64,000 nt of DNA, from NCBI GenBank assembly GCA_019188255.1, contig JAETXT010000009.1, forward strand, positions 2,294,001 to 2,358,000, in the 5' to 3' direction. The position numbers and the translations under genes are program-made. Under the pieces are notes generated by a model. It saw nothing but the letters and a program-made list of their open reading frames with translations. It was not told the origin of the DNA and made no database searches. Below are positions 10,390-22,207 of this stretch, piece after piece. Source of the stretch: Verticillium longisporum. Lineage: Eukaryota; Ascomycota; Sordariomycetes; Glomerellales; Plectosphaerellaceae. Positions within the stretch are counted from its first letter, which is position 1; each line of letters begins with the position of its first letter.

Positions 10390-12955
10390 ATGGCTGACCA
10401 GAAGAAGCAGCCGCCCTCTGCAGTCGATATCCTGAGCATTAGCGTTGGTCTCTGCCGTCCTGGCACCAGCGTACCCAAGAACCCGATCGCTCCTTCATCG
10501 TATACCCCTGCGAGATACGGCCAGAATTTTGCGAAGGAATCGACTCCATCCCAAGCTCCTTCAGAGATTTCAACCGAATCAAGGGATCCATTCCAGATGG
10601 CTCACTGCCAGCTCCGCGGTCCCCTCGTGGGCCCGCTCCGTGAGCGACGTCGTTCCGAGCTTTCAGCCCACCACGTAAGTCAATCAGCTCCTGATATCTC
10701 GCCAGAGGCATGGCTGAGAAGCTTTGGCATGTGAACTGACAATGTCACAGCCCGTCTGGGATCAGGCTCGCAACTTCCAGTCTGACCTCATGACCATCCA
10801 GCAGGCCATCCGCCGCGCGCCTGGCATCCCCAGCAAGGTCTCGGAAGAGCTCTGCGGCGTTCTTGTCAATCAGTCGCAGCAGGTCAACAATGCGATCCGC
10901 GAGACTGTTGACGATTCGTCCGAGTTACGTATTCAGGTCGAGGAGGCCAACATGGCCATTATGGGTCTCAAGATCAACGATACTGCTGTCAAGGTCGACC
11001 TTGAGCAGAACCAGAAACGCATCAAGGAGCTCATTGAGATGGAAGAGAAGGCCGAGAACCGCCTGGCAAAGTACCATGCCGACGCTGAACAGGATCGCAA
11101 CGAAATCCGTGTCATTCTCGCTCGCCTCACTGCCAACGAAGAGGAGGAGGCGAAGGCCAAAATCAACGACGAGCTCATCGCTGTGAGTAGCAACTAGCAT
11201 GTGTTCACCGTTTCCCTTCCACTGACATTCGCCATTGCAGACCCTGAAGGAACAGCTGAGCGCCAGTCACTCCATCGAACCGGAGCCTGAGAGCAAGGAG
11301 CCCACCGCCATCGACCAGGCCATGGCCAAGTTTCAAGAGGCGCAGGCTCAGGAGGATGCGGATGGAACTGGCTCGACCGAGGCCAACCCTGCCAACCTGC
11401 CCTCTCTCGATGTCGCTGATCTCGCCAACGTGACTCCCACTCGTGGCAGTAACATGCACCACGTTTCTTCGTATGGAAACCGCGATATTGTTCGAGGGAC
11501 CTTTGCCGGCGAGTCAGCCTTCTCGCCTCTCAACATCAAGAATAGCGGCAACGGCCTTCCTAGCACCATGCAGCCTCCTTCCTGGACCCGACCCAACAGC
11601 CGCGGCATGCCCGAGAGCATCAACGGCCTCGGCAGCAACATCATGCGCAGCGCCACTCCTGCCAGCCAGAACGGCTTCAACGGCGGCGGGGCCATCGTGT
11701 TCAGTCGCCCCATGAGCCGCATGGGTCAGCATGGCGGGGCTGGTCCTCGCTCCGGCCCTCCTGCCTTCCGGCCTAAGGCCCCGGAATTCCATCCTGGTCA
11801 CAATGGTCTCAACGGCAGCGGCAGCGGCAGCGGCTCGGGTCACGGCAATGCCATTGTCCAAATGTCCAACACGTCTTGGAGCCAGCACCAGCGTGGCTAC
11901 GGACCCAACCAGTCTCCCGGCCCACACCACGGTCATCCTCGCTCCCGCGGTGGTTCCCAGGGCTGGCAGGATGGTCAGAACGGTGGCTTCAACCACTGCG
12001 GCCCCAAGCGTCCCCAGTGGGCCAACAGCCAGTACGACAACCGCGCCGTCGTCGCTCGTTCCCAGCCCGTTATCCCTCTCGGCCAGACCTACGGAGGCAT
12101 CACTGACGACCTCGGCCGATTCGAAGAGGCTTTCCAGGAGCTCTTTGGTATTGCTCGCGGCTTCATTGGCACCTGGGTTGGCGCAGAGGACGCTGCCAAC
12201 AAGCGTGAAGCTGCCATTATTCAGTACCTGCCCAAGGTCTACCACCCGTTCACCGAGCAGCAGGCCTGGTCCTACATTCGCCAGCATCTCAATGACGGCC
12301 TCGCCCGCTCTTGCCTGTTTGCCCGTGTCGTCGTCGACTTTATCGTTCAACGTATCCTGGTTCCCACTGCCTGGCAGGGCTTCGGCTTCCAAACCGATCG
12401 CCGCATCCAGCAGGTCGACGAGGAGCTTTCTCGTGGTCCCAGTAGGTTTCTATTTGCATTACATGCATCTTGTTTCCAGCATATCAACTAATGCTTCTAG
12501 TGATGACCGGCTCCGCCCGCAACGAGTACAACAGTGCCGTCAGCGAAATCGTCAACTCGATTCTCGACAACGAGCGCTACGAGCAGTACCGCGAGAGCCG
12601 CATCGAGTACTTCGCCACGGAGCTCCAGAGCATGCTCGGCCCGCTCATGAACGAGTTCGCCGACCTCGAACAAGCCGGCAACGACCTGCGCTCGGTCGTC
12701 GGCAAGGCCTGGTCCCTCTCGGCCAAGACGCTCACCTCGCGCATGACCTTTGAGTACCGCTTCCCCGAGGCCGGCTGCCGCTTCTCCATGCAGAGCATGG
12801 TCGCCGTCGCCCCCAGCATCGACGGCTACGTCCTGCAGGCCGAGCACTGGCGCGTCCAGCTTGTCGTCACGCCCGTCATCACCGTGCGCAACGACAACGG
12901 CAGCACCCTGTCCGTCCACGTCACCAACCTCGCCGAGGTCCTGCTCATGAAGTGA
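10390..12955 (+). CDS. Conserved-looking coiled-coil protein of unknown function, 790 residues
   Basis: Four exons: 10390-10674, 10751-11182, 11241-12441 and 12501-12955. All introns are 58-76 bp and all phases close. Start MADQKKQPPSAVDILSI. Residues about 95-240 are charged and helical (VEEANMAIMGLKINDTAVKV, then NQKRIKELIEMEEKAENRL), consistent with a coiled coil. About 250-520 is low-complexity, rich in Gly, Asn, Ser and His, including a GSGSGSG run. From about 530 a folded-looking domain starts (DDLGRFEEAFQELFGIARGF, then WVGAEDAANKREAAIIQYLP) and continues through exon 4 to the end (VHVTNLAEVLLMK). No signal peptide, membrane helix or enzyme motif is seen. Gene structure is well supported; I cannot assign a family. 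A scaffold or regulatory role is only a guess from the architecture. Confidence 0.85.
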
Positions 12956-14232
12956 GGTAGAAGCTGCTCCTGCTTCCGATTGGCATTGCATGGTCTTTAT
13001 TGCTGTGCTTTTGTAGCCTTTCGCAGGGTGGCGTCGATGCATCGAGCTCTGGCACACGTTTTGCACTTCCTCTTCAGTGAGGGACCCGTGCCTGCCCTCT
13101 GCGGCAGAGTTACTCCGGTGCCATGGGCTCTCACCTCCCAGCAGCGATGAGGTTTGGCTTCCAGCCGGCTTCTTTTCGCGGCTTATGCTTTATGACGATG
13201 ACGACACTGTACGAAGATACCCACGCCGCATCATTTTCCTGCTCTTCGTTTTCCTTCCGACGGCCACTTCATGAGCGTTCATGATGCTGTCGTCATCGAT
13301 GACTGGCCCCCGGGCAATATAGCCCTCGAAACCCACGGACGACAAACGCGCACATCGTATTTTCCTTTTCTTTCTTCTCATTCCGCGGCCTCGGGTTTTC
13401 GGGTTTTCGCTATGCATCAAGGTCCCTGGAAGACTCCACGCTCGTCACGCTTCGGGTCCGGCCTGCCTTCTTTTCGGCAGACTTGGATGTAGTGAGACGG
13501 AATGTGGTCGAGCGCTCCGACAGCACATCACGAGCCGAAAAGTGGCCTCGGCAGTTTGGTCTCGTCTGGCTTGGTTCTACAAGGGACGGTTTCTTGCGGT
13601 TTTTGTTTTACATGTTTCAGGAAAGGGGCCGGGCTTTTTTTCGCCTCGACTACGCCGTCTGCTGCGGCGGGCTTTTGACTGCGGCAGCTGGCGAGGGGCT
13701 GCCGTGCTCTGCCATGGGGGCCGAGGGACCAGTTGGAAGATACGTGTTTCGCCTGGTCAACTGGTCCTAGGTGGATGTCGGCTGAGTGAGGAAGGCTTGG
13801 TCCCCATGGGCGTTTCGTTACGAACACTAGAAAAACAAGAATACATCGGTAGCCGTTCCAGTATTGCGTGTGATGAGCTGTGCGACTCGAGATATGAGCC
13901 CCTTTACTCGACGCGCTGTAGGCGACAGGCATAACTTATGCTGGTAGGTCATCATTGCATCAAGGCAACGTAAATGTGAAATTGGTTTAGACAAAGACTT
14001 GCAGGATTTGGCAAAGTGGTCATGATTTCAAAGGCCAGCAGGGACTTCAGTATTATCGACACCCATCAGAGGCAAAGAAGACCCCGTTCTAGAAAACATT
14101 TGGAAGCACTGGAATTCATGTGAGTAATCCTGGGTATCTCGTGTCCTTGCTACAGGCTCTCCTGAGGAGACTAAAACGCCGCAACACCTGTGAGAACCGC
14201 CCATCTGAGTAGAAACACCGACGGGTCCCCGA
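12956..14232. other. Intergenic, convergent 3' flanks
   Basis: Lies between two convergent genes and should hold both 3' UTRs. No frame here carries a recognisable domain. Nothing else seen. Confidence 0.55.
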
Positions 14233-15324
14233 TTATGGAGCGAGATGCCGCGCAGATCGGCGGCTCTCGCCGCTGGCCCTCCGCCTGTCGAGCCTCTTGA
14301 CAACGGCACCCAGCACTACCTTCAATATGTTGCTGGCGGATAGCGTGTTGTCGCCGCCCTTGTTCCACGTTACGGTATCGACCATGTCTCTGACACCACC
14401 ATCAACGAGCTCAGCCAAGCCATCGTCGAGCTCCTTCAAGGCCTCACGCGCGCCCTCTTCGTTTCCGACCTGGAAGAACTGGATCCCAACCTGGTACGGA
14501 GGTGCATCGATCTTGTCAAGCTTCTTGGCGGCGTTGATGAGGACCGTCTCGACATCATCAGAAGGCACGCCATCGGTGATGACGATGATATTTATGGGCT
14601 TGACGGACTCTATGTCGGCCTCGTTGGCGGCGCAGAGAGCGAGGCAGGGCTTCAAAATGGCGTGGAGGCGAGGGACAGGAGGAGTGCCACCAGAAGGGGG
14701 GTCGGTGGAAAAAATGGTGTCGTCTCTCGCCTCCTCGTTGATCCCACGGAAGCCGCCGGCAGCAGAGCCCTTGACAGCGGGCTGGGCGGATTTGTGGTTG
14801 AGGAAGAAGAGGTCGATCCCGTCGGCGTCGTGGGCCGTGCAGATTGGGGTGATGGCGCGCAGGGCATCTTTCACCTCGCGCCATGAGCGACCAGCCATGG
14901 AGCCAGAGTCGTCAATGACGAAAACCGTATCAAACTGTGCCAGGAAAGCATACGGGTCCTCTTCATTGGTGACGCTGGTCAGGGAGACCTGAGAAGTGTG
15001 CGAGGGGGCGGGAGAGGTACTGCGTGGGGCCGGGGTGGGGTTCTGGGGCATGGGACCGGTCCCGACCTCAATACTGGGAACGTCGGCGTAGGCAGGGGGG
15101 GGTTCCGGTCGGCGAGTGGCGGGAGATGGATTGGAGAACGGGTTGTTGTTCGTGGTGCGGGCCGCCGGCGTAGGTGCCGGGGCAGAGGCCTGGGCTGGCG
15201 CCGGTGCTGGCGAAGGCGCGCGTGCTGACGCAATGTTCTTGTTCGTCGTGGGATCAGATGGGGTTGTGTCGCTGGACTTTCTCGACAGCTTATCCTTGAC
15301 GGAGCCGAAGAAGGATTTACGCAT
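14233..15324 (-). CDS. von Willebrand factor type A (VWA) domain protein
   Basis: Single exon, 363 residues. The N-terminal 110 residues are Ala/Pro/Ser/Thr-rich and probably disordered, after a basic start (MRKSFFGSVKDKLSRKSSD). The VWA domain begins near residue 130 with FDTVFVIDDSGSMAGRSWRE; the DxSxS MIDAS metal-binding motif is intact (D-D-S-G-S). The later strand NIIVITDGVPSDD supplies the conserved TDG motif. GIQFFQVGNEEGAREALKEL follows near residue 290. The basic C-terminus ends RRASGESRRSARHLAP. VWA domains mediate metal-dependent protein binding. Without signal peptide or membrane segment this one should be intracellular. Partner and pathway are unknown. Confidence 0.9.
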   Translation of the reverse strand: MRKSFFGSVKDKLSRKSSDTTPSDPTTNKNIASARAPSPAPAPAQASAPAPTPAARTTNNNPFSNPSPATRRPEPPPAYADVPSIEVGTGPMPQNPTPAPRSTSPAPSHTSQVSLTSVTNEEDPYAFLAQFDTVFVIDDSGSMAGRSWREVKDALRAITPICTAHDADGIDLFFLNHKSAQPAVKGSAAGGFRGINEEARDDTIFSTDPPSGGTPPVPRLHAILKPCLALCAANEADIESVKPINIIVITDGVPSDDVETVLINAAKKLDKIDAPPYQVGIQFFQVGNEEGAREALKELDDGLAELVDGGVRDMVDTVTWNKGGDNTLSASNILKVVLGAVVKRLDRRRASGESRRSARHLAP

Positions 15325-17153
15325 GGCGACGGTGTCTCAGTTCGCAATAAGTCTGAGAAGGGTCGCCGGTAGAGTTGGGGGAGAAATGCTCAACAGAATA
15401 GCGAATTGCCCGTGGATGGTTGCTGATTGCTTTTTCGATCACGGGGCGTACCAACAGGCCACCAAGCGTTTGGTAGATGAGGCCTGACGACGGAGGTTGG
15501 GTGAAAATGAGGGGTAAAGTAATAAAGTAAGCAGCCGCGAGAGCGAGCGCTTGAGCAATCAGGAGACGCAGTCAGGGTTTGAGGCGCTCACGTGGGGGGC
15601 GTACGGTCAAAGTAAAGAAGCGATATTCTATTGACGGATTCGAGAATGGTGGTTCCTTTCTTTAAGGCAATCCATGTCCACTGCAGCAGCTCTTGTTGGT
15701 TGAGATGGAATGTTGTAAATGTTCCAATGTTGTTGAATGGGGGATCAGCCTTGTGAGCCTTGCTGCCACGGTCAAGCGAGGAAATCATCCGCATGCAGCC
15801 TGGTCAGCAGGAGCGTTCCTCTGTTGGGACCTTCCTCTAGGCAGCTCCTTCGGCCACTGGTGGTCGCGGCGGCGGTCGGAGATCAATAGAACCAAATGAG
15901 GCGACCTGGAGGGAGGAAGGAGCAATGGATAAATGTGGCTGAGGCCCTGTACTTGTTCCAATTCAGAAGGTGCACGCCACACAAGAGGGAGCCAATGCCA
16001 GGAGATGACCCGTGCGCTCCTTCTTGACTAGGTGCCTTGCGGTGTGCCTGCCGGTTACTCGCAAACAAGGGAGGGATGGGTAGGTGCACTTGCCTGTCAA
16101 GCCTGTCCACCGACTTGGCCGTAGTCGGAGGTGGGGTCCCGTGGAGTACTTGTTAGGACTCAGAGTCTTCTGGAGCCAAGTCCGCTTCCACATGAACACA
16201 GAGGCCATCTCTGCACTCTCGAGACTTCCTCTCTCGTCCTGATTTACTGTCTCGTCTCCTCTACCCTTCCTTGCTTACATATCTCCATTCTGATCTCTCT
16301 GCCTAGCAGGAAAACTACCTGCGCAACCTACGAGAGCGTACATAATACAGGTAACCGACATCGGGCACGCGGGGCACAGAGAGTGCCCGCTACGAGTCAT
16401 TGATGCCATACAAGCGGTGTGTTGGCCCCGTTGTATTCGGTGAAGACCGGGCTGCCTTACGTAAGGCAGCGGGGTGCCGTTCAACGGCGGACCTGGACGA
16501 GCATGAAAGCCTGAAGAGCTTTTATGTTACCATGTACACCAGGGCCCTAAGCGTCCCAAGCGCCCCGAGTCCCCCCCACCGGCATGGCATGCTCGGGCAT
16601 TGACGGTCCCTGCGAGGCCCCGATCATCTCCAATCATGGCCCTGCCTCGACTCGCGATACACAAACACAGATCAACAAGCCAGGGCCTGAAGCTCCCGTG
16701 CCTATCTCGAGTGGGTGGCTCTGAGGGGTCTTTGCCTTTTGGGAGTGGATGGGTAGACGGCACGAGACGACACAAACGAGAAGCGAGGAGCGGGAAGCGG
16801 GAAGCGAGAATCAAGAATACAGCGACGGGATCGAACAAGAACGCGTGCACCTGCATCTGTACTCCCATTTGTCGGTCCCCCTCCTCATGCTTCTGGTTTA
16901 TCATCCTGCGTACTTATAATCAAGATACGCCATCATCGCCCAACTTTGCCAAGCGGGCCCTCTTGTTTGCTCTGCCCTCTGCCTCCGATTTTGTCTTGTC
17001 AACAACGTCATTCGACTGCATCCTGGTTTTACACGTCTTGAACTCAGTTTTCCACACCACTTTTCTTCCCCGTCTTTTCTGCCCTGTCTTACCCTGGAGG
17101 TAGGTAGGCATTGATTACCCACTTGCCTGGTCAGACGAGAAACGCTGCCCGCC
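15325..17153. other. Intergenic, divergent promoters
   Basis: Separates the divergent VWA and aminotransferase genes, so it should hold both promoters. A TAGGTAGGTA motif at about 17099-17109 lies just upstream of the aminotransferase start. No gene or RNA is seen. Confidence 0.55.
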
Positions 17154-19360
17154 ATGTTCGCCAACCGCAAGTTCTCCATCAACCGCCACACCGGCGTGCC
17201 CAAGCCCGTCGCCGGCACTCACGGCGCCCGGAGGTTCAGCGTTGGAGAGCCCTCCCAAAGCGGTGAGTCCGTTCCTGACTTGTCTTCTTTTCCCTGCCAC
17301 CGTGGAATCGTTATTCAGTCTCGTTCCTTTCCCTTACTGCTCTCACCTACGAGACTGCCTCATTCAACTCGAAAAGCACTCAGCCAGACGGCGAAGTCAA
17401 AGCGACTGCCAATCGTGCGGGGTCCTGAGGTCTGAGTGTCTGGGGAGGGTCTGAGGGCAATGGGCCGCAACGGTTCACTTGAACAGTCGGTCAAATCGCC
17501 GATACACCGTCTCGAAGGACTGCAGAGGAGGGGTCGTTGCGAGCCCCTCCATCATCTGCATTTGGGACCTGTCTGACCTGACAGATCACTTTATCCCCCC
17601 CTCCCTCCTTCACCCTGGCTCCTCCCGTCTTGGCACTCCGATGACGGCGCCGGCTCACCTCCCCATTCCCTCCGTACTCCGATGTCTAACCCAACCTCTG
17701 CCGATACCTTCGGCTCCGTCCCCCGGCTGCGACTGACGACCCTCCAGAAACGCAGTCGCGCACCCATAGGCAGTTTCGCCAGGATGGCCACATGCCCCAT
17801 GCCGGTCTCGATGCGAGCCGCGCCTCGACGGGCGTCGTCTGGTGCACCGAGCGCGCCTCTGAGTACGGCTATCTCGAGGAGCCCGAAGAGTGGGCCAACC
17901 TCGGCCAGGGCGCTCCCGAGGTCGAGGACGATATTACCGGCTGCTTCGAGCGGCCCCAGATGATCGACATCTCCGTCGCCGGCCGTGAATATGGCCCCAC
18001 CGCCGGCATTCGGCCCCTGCGTGAGGCCGTCGCCAACCTCTACAATGACATGCACCGCAAGGGCAAGGAGAGCCAATACACCTGGGAGAACGTTGCCATC
18101 GTCCCTGGCGGCCGCGCTGGCCTCATCCGTATCGCCGCTGTTCTTGGCTCTTCGTATCTCTCCTTCTTCCTGCCTGACTACACTGCCTACAACGAGATGC
18201 TGTCCCTCTTCAAGAACTTTGCCGCCATCCCTGTGCCCCTGTCCGAGGAAGACGGTTACCACATCCACCCCAACAAGATTGCCGAGGAGATTGCTCGCGG
18301 CTCCTCTGTCATCCTGACCTCGAACCCCGGAATCCCACTGGTCGTGTCGTCTGCAACCCCGAACTTGCCGAGATTCAGGACATCTGCCGTGGCCGCGCCA
18401 CCTTCATCAGTGATGAGTTCTACTCAGGCTACAATTACACCAGTGACTGTGACGGCTCCACGATCTCTGCTGCCGAGAATGTCGAGGATGTCGACGAGGA
18501 TGATGTCCTCATCATCGACGGCCTGACGAAGCGCTTCCGTCTGCCCGGCTGGCGTATCGCGTGGATCCTTGGACCCAAGGAGTACATCAAGGCGTATGTA
18601 GCAAGGGCAGCCCCGATGCCACGAAATGGAACTCCAACTGACTTGGCCCCTGCAGCATCGGATCTTGTGGTAGCTACCTCGATGGAGGTGCTAACCACCC
18701 CTTCCAGGAGGCTGCGATTCCCATGCTCGAGCCCGAGCTCGTCAAGAGGGAGATGATCCATCTCCAGACGCACTTCCGAGTTCGTTCCACATCATGACAG
18801 AGATGGAGAAACCCCCGAGCTAATGCCTTTGCTAGGACAAGCGTGACTATGTCGTCAAGCGTCTCCGCGAGATGGGCTTCATCATCAAATACGTGCCCGA
18901 CTCGACCTTCTACCTGTGCGTATCCTGCTCGTCTCCCGTCTTCGCCTACTAGGCGGTTCATTTGGTCTTTCCCTGTGCATTTCTTTCTCGTTCGTCGGTT
19001 CTTCGCTGATCAAATAGGTGGCTCAACCTCGAGGGTCTGCCCCGACCCATCGCCGACGGCCTCAACTTCTTCCAGGCTTGCCTCGAGGAGAAGGTTATTG
19101 TCGTGCCCGGCATCTTCTTCGACCTCAACCCTTCCATGCGCCGTGACCTGTTTGACAGCTCGTGCCACCACTTTGTTCGCTTCTCGTCCGGACCCAAGAT
19201 GGACGTGCAGCGCAAGGGATGCGCCGGTATCGAGAGGGTCATCACCAAGTATGTCGGTCGAAGAGGATACGTCGGAAAGCCCCGTCTCAAGTCGCGTGTG
19301 TGCTGACTCTTTGGTGATAGGTACCGCACATCCACGATGGGTAGTGCGATCGAGGAGTAG
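17154..19360 (+). CDS. PLP-dependent aminotransferase, class I/II (frame break)
   Basis: Six exons: 17154-17262, 17748-18593, 18656-18779, 18836-18915, 19018-19248 and 19321-19360. The first intron is long (485 bp). The protein is 476 residues once one base is restored. Class I/II fold features are in order: GQGAPEVEDD, EYGPTAGIRPLREAVANLYN, VPGGRAGLIR, SLFKNF, then TSNPRNPTGRV, FISDEFYSGYNY and the PLP-lysine segment DGLTKRFRLPGWRIAW. Conserved FSSGPKMDVQR lies near the end. The frame is lost in TCGAACCCCGG (C run 18325-18328). Adding one C gives the canonical NPRNPTG and also makes the exon 2 phase fit exon 3. Such enzymes transfer amino groups between amino and keto acids; the substrate cannot be read from sequence. 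Confidence 0.88.
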
Positions 19361-20460
19361 GCCGATCGAAGCTGACTGTGGGATGTCCGCCTGTCTCCCA
19401 ACCGTCCCTGACCGCTCTGGCGGCATCCAAAAAAGAGGTTCCCAGTCAGAGCGTTGGAGCATTGGTAAGCGTCGAACGACCCAGGTGAGGGAAATAGGGG
19501 TTATAGTGTTGTACCAGCCTGGCCAGGGGGCTGGGCCGGGCATGTCTGGGCCGCGCCACTCCATTGGCACCCCTTCCTGAACCCTTTTTAACTCCGTCGG
19601 CTGTGACTATTGTAGATGGACCTTGCTGGCTGACTGGCTGTGTAGAGCTCCAGCTCTCAGGTCTCGGAGAAACACGATACTACAGACATGGGCGTCGCGT
19701 TGATCCGGGATGGCCTGCTTCTTCATCCCCACTGAAGCCCGACGAGGTGGGTGGCCTGTGGGCATGTCTGTGTGCGTGTGCATGTGTTTAGTTTAGCCGT
19801 GATCTTCCTGGATCAGGAGACGGATTTGACCAAGACCAAATTTTCTTTCTCCCTCTTCCAAGACCATGCCTGTCCTGCCGGTCCTGCTACCCGAGCTGAA
19901 CGAAGATGACCGCCGAAAACCCCCACTGGCGGGCCCTCTCCGCCGCGGCTGGCTTCAAATTGCCTTCTCCAGTACATTCTTGGTATGATTACCGATGGAG
20001 ACGGTGAGAGCAGACTCTGACATACTTCCACCGAGGTATTCGCCGTGATGGATCCAGAGGGGGGAGCCATTCATCTCCCTCCCCCAAACCCCTTTCCGAC
20101 CTGCCGGAAGGGGTCACAACGTTGCCTCCTCGGTGAAATGGTACCATCGCGATCCGCCGGTAGATGTAGGCAAGGTTGCAGAGAAGAACCAAACTCTGCC
20201 GCCCCTTGTCCGCTTCTCTACCCTTCCCCGTCGAGTTGCCCGCTCCACCAAACCCCCACGCTTACTCGTAGACAACCATCACGCCAACCCCCCTTCAGGT
20301 CTGAGGATCGGATGACAGAGAAGCGAGGTGCAGACAGGAAAGAGGAGACGGGAGGGGGCTTGACCAAGGTTTGGTAAATCTCCGCGGGCATGAGGGAGAG
20401 AGGGGGGGAAGACTGATGCGGCGGGTAGGACAGGCGGCTGATGGCAGACAGACTGAGGTA

Positions 20461-20487
20461 CAGGCAGACAGGCAGGCAGGCAGGCAC
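20461..20487. repeat. GGCA tetranucleotide repeat
   Basis: About five CAGG/GGCA units in a row with one interruption (GACA). Confidence 0.8.
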
Positions 20488-20679
20488 GAGGGCAATGTTG
20501 CCCGCCACGAGAAAAGCACCCGCTGAACCGAGCACGCCATTGCGTCCGCGCGACGCAGTCACGCCTTCCTCCGGGTCCCCCAAAGACCGGGCAGGCAGGC
20601 GCCAGGGGCTAGGAAACGTGTCATGGGAAGGGCCGCCGGAGCCTTTACACAGGAGAGCCGTTGATTGAAGCTTCACGCA

Positions 20680-20834
20680 CCTACCTTACCTAAGGTAGGC
20701 ACCTCAGGCTTTTGAAAACGTAGATGCTTGATGTGTTTTCGGCTGCCTGGCTAGGAACATATTCGCTGCGGCGTGGAGCAAAACTTGCCGACTTGTACCT
20801 ATATGCCTACCTACCGTGTACTTACCTACCTAAC
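20680..20834. repeat. Two TAGGTA/TACCTA motif clusters
   Basis: At 20680-20704 the sequence reads CCTACCTTACCTAAGGTAGG, an inverted-repeat arrangement centred on CCTAAGG. At 20796-20834 there are four TACCTA-type units. Same motif family as at 8.15 kb. Confidence 0.75.
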
Positions 20835-22207
20835 CCATCTAGAAAGCGTACTATCATGTCAAGTACACTTGGAGAGACACGCCCAACCAGGGACACACAT
20901 ACATGTATTGGGGTGGAAACTGGGCCCAGCGTTCTCAGTCCGTGGGTGTGGCCCCGCACACCTGAGCACGTCACCGGGCCCTGAAATATCGACATCGCGG
21001 CTCGAACAAACAAGCCAGACACACAGAGACAGGAAAGACGGGGGGGGCGAACTCCTCCAACCCCCCACTCCGCTGTCCCATTCCCGCTGTAGCTGCCTTG
21101 CCTTGCCTGTCCTTTTTCACTGCCTACCGGAGTGTGCGTGCTGTGCGTGCTTTCGGTCGCAGGCGGCCTTGCCACCACCATGCCATGCCATGATCACACC
21201 CCGGACCTGGCATCCATGTCGTGTCGACCCTTCTTTTTCGCTCATCCCGCTGCTGGCCGAACTGTCGACAAGGAGGGTGCCAAGGCGTCGGCGGAGCATG
21301 ACGGGAACAGGTAGACTCTAAACGAAAAGGACGAGGAAGGAGGGACGGTCGTTGGGATGGGTGCTGAAGAGCGGAGTGCTGAGCGGCAGGCAGGTCGACT
21401 GACTGCCGCTTTTAGGCACCCAGGGGAGCGGCAGCGAGGCCTTGGGCGAGTCGCTTCATTCGTGCCTCCCAAAATGCCCTCCTCTCATTGTCGGATTGCT
21501 GATGCACAGAGACAGAGCCTGACGATGGCCCTCCATCTCAAAGCCAATCTGTTTGCAGGCATGCCCAGCAGCATTATCCTTACCAAATGCCCGGTCAGCG
21601 TGTAGTTTCTGCGGTCACTGCCGTGCGCTAAAGCCTTGCCAGCCTGGCTCAAGGACGGGAGGAACTATGATGTGCTGCTAGCTACTTGTTGCTCATCAGG
21701 GGCCCTGACTGAGCATCAGTGTTCGTCATTCCGGGGAGATCGGATTTGACGTCTTTCATGCGTTTCTGACTTTGTCATGATGCTGAATGGCGTATGGAAC
21801 ATGATGAACAAAGTGCTGTAATTTCATTCGTGCTGAGCAGGTAATTGCTGCCTCTTAAAACGATCCTCCTGTATATCTTATTTAGATATTCTTCGCGCGC
21901 AACATGAAAAACAACCAACATAACCAAGTGTCAATAAATCATAACCATGATAGCCAGGCCAAGCAAGATGCCATCCTCCCTCCCAACAACTGTCCGAGAC
22001 ATCTGTTTGATGCTTGGTCTCTCCCCCAGTCAGCCATCCCTACCCGCCTCGTGCCTACTGCAAGACTCGACCTGCACGTTAAAGAAGGCCCACGCCAACC
22101 CCCGTCTAACGCCGCCTTCATGCAAAATGATACAGACTCTCCGCCAGCACCACGACAAGACGTGGAATCTGCGTTCTTCAACGGATTGCGTACAGTGCGT
22201 CGAATGG

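Larger units (their letters stand above)
19361..22207. other. Intergenic, convergent 3' flanks, repeat-rich
   Basis: 2.8 kb without a supported gene. It holds a GGCA minisatellite and two TAGGTA/TACCTA clusters (annotated separately). No RNA gene recognised. Confidence 0.55.
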
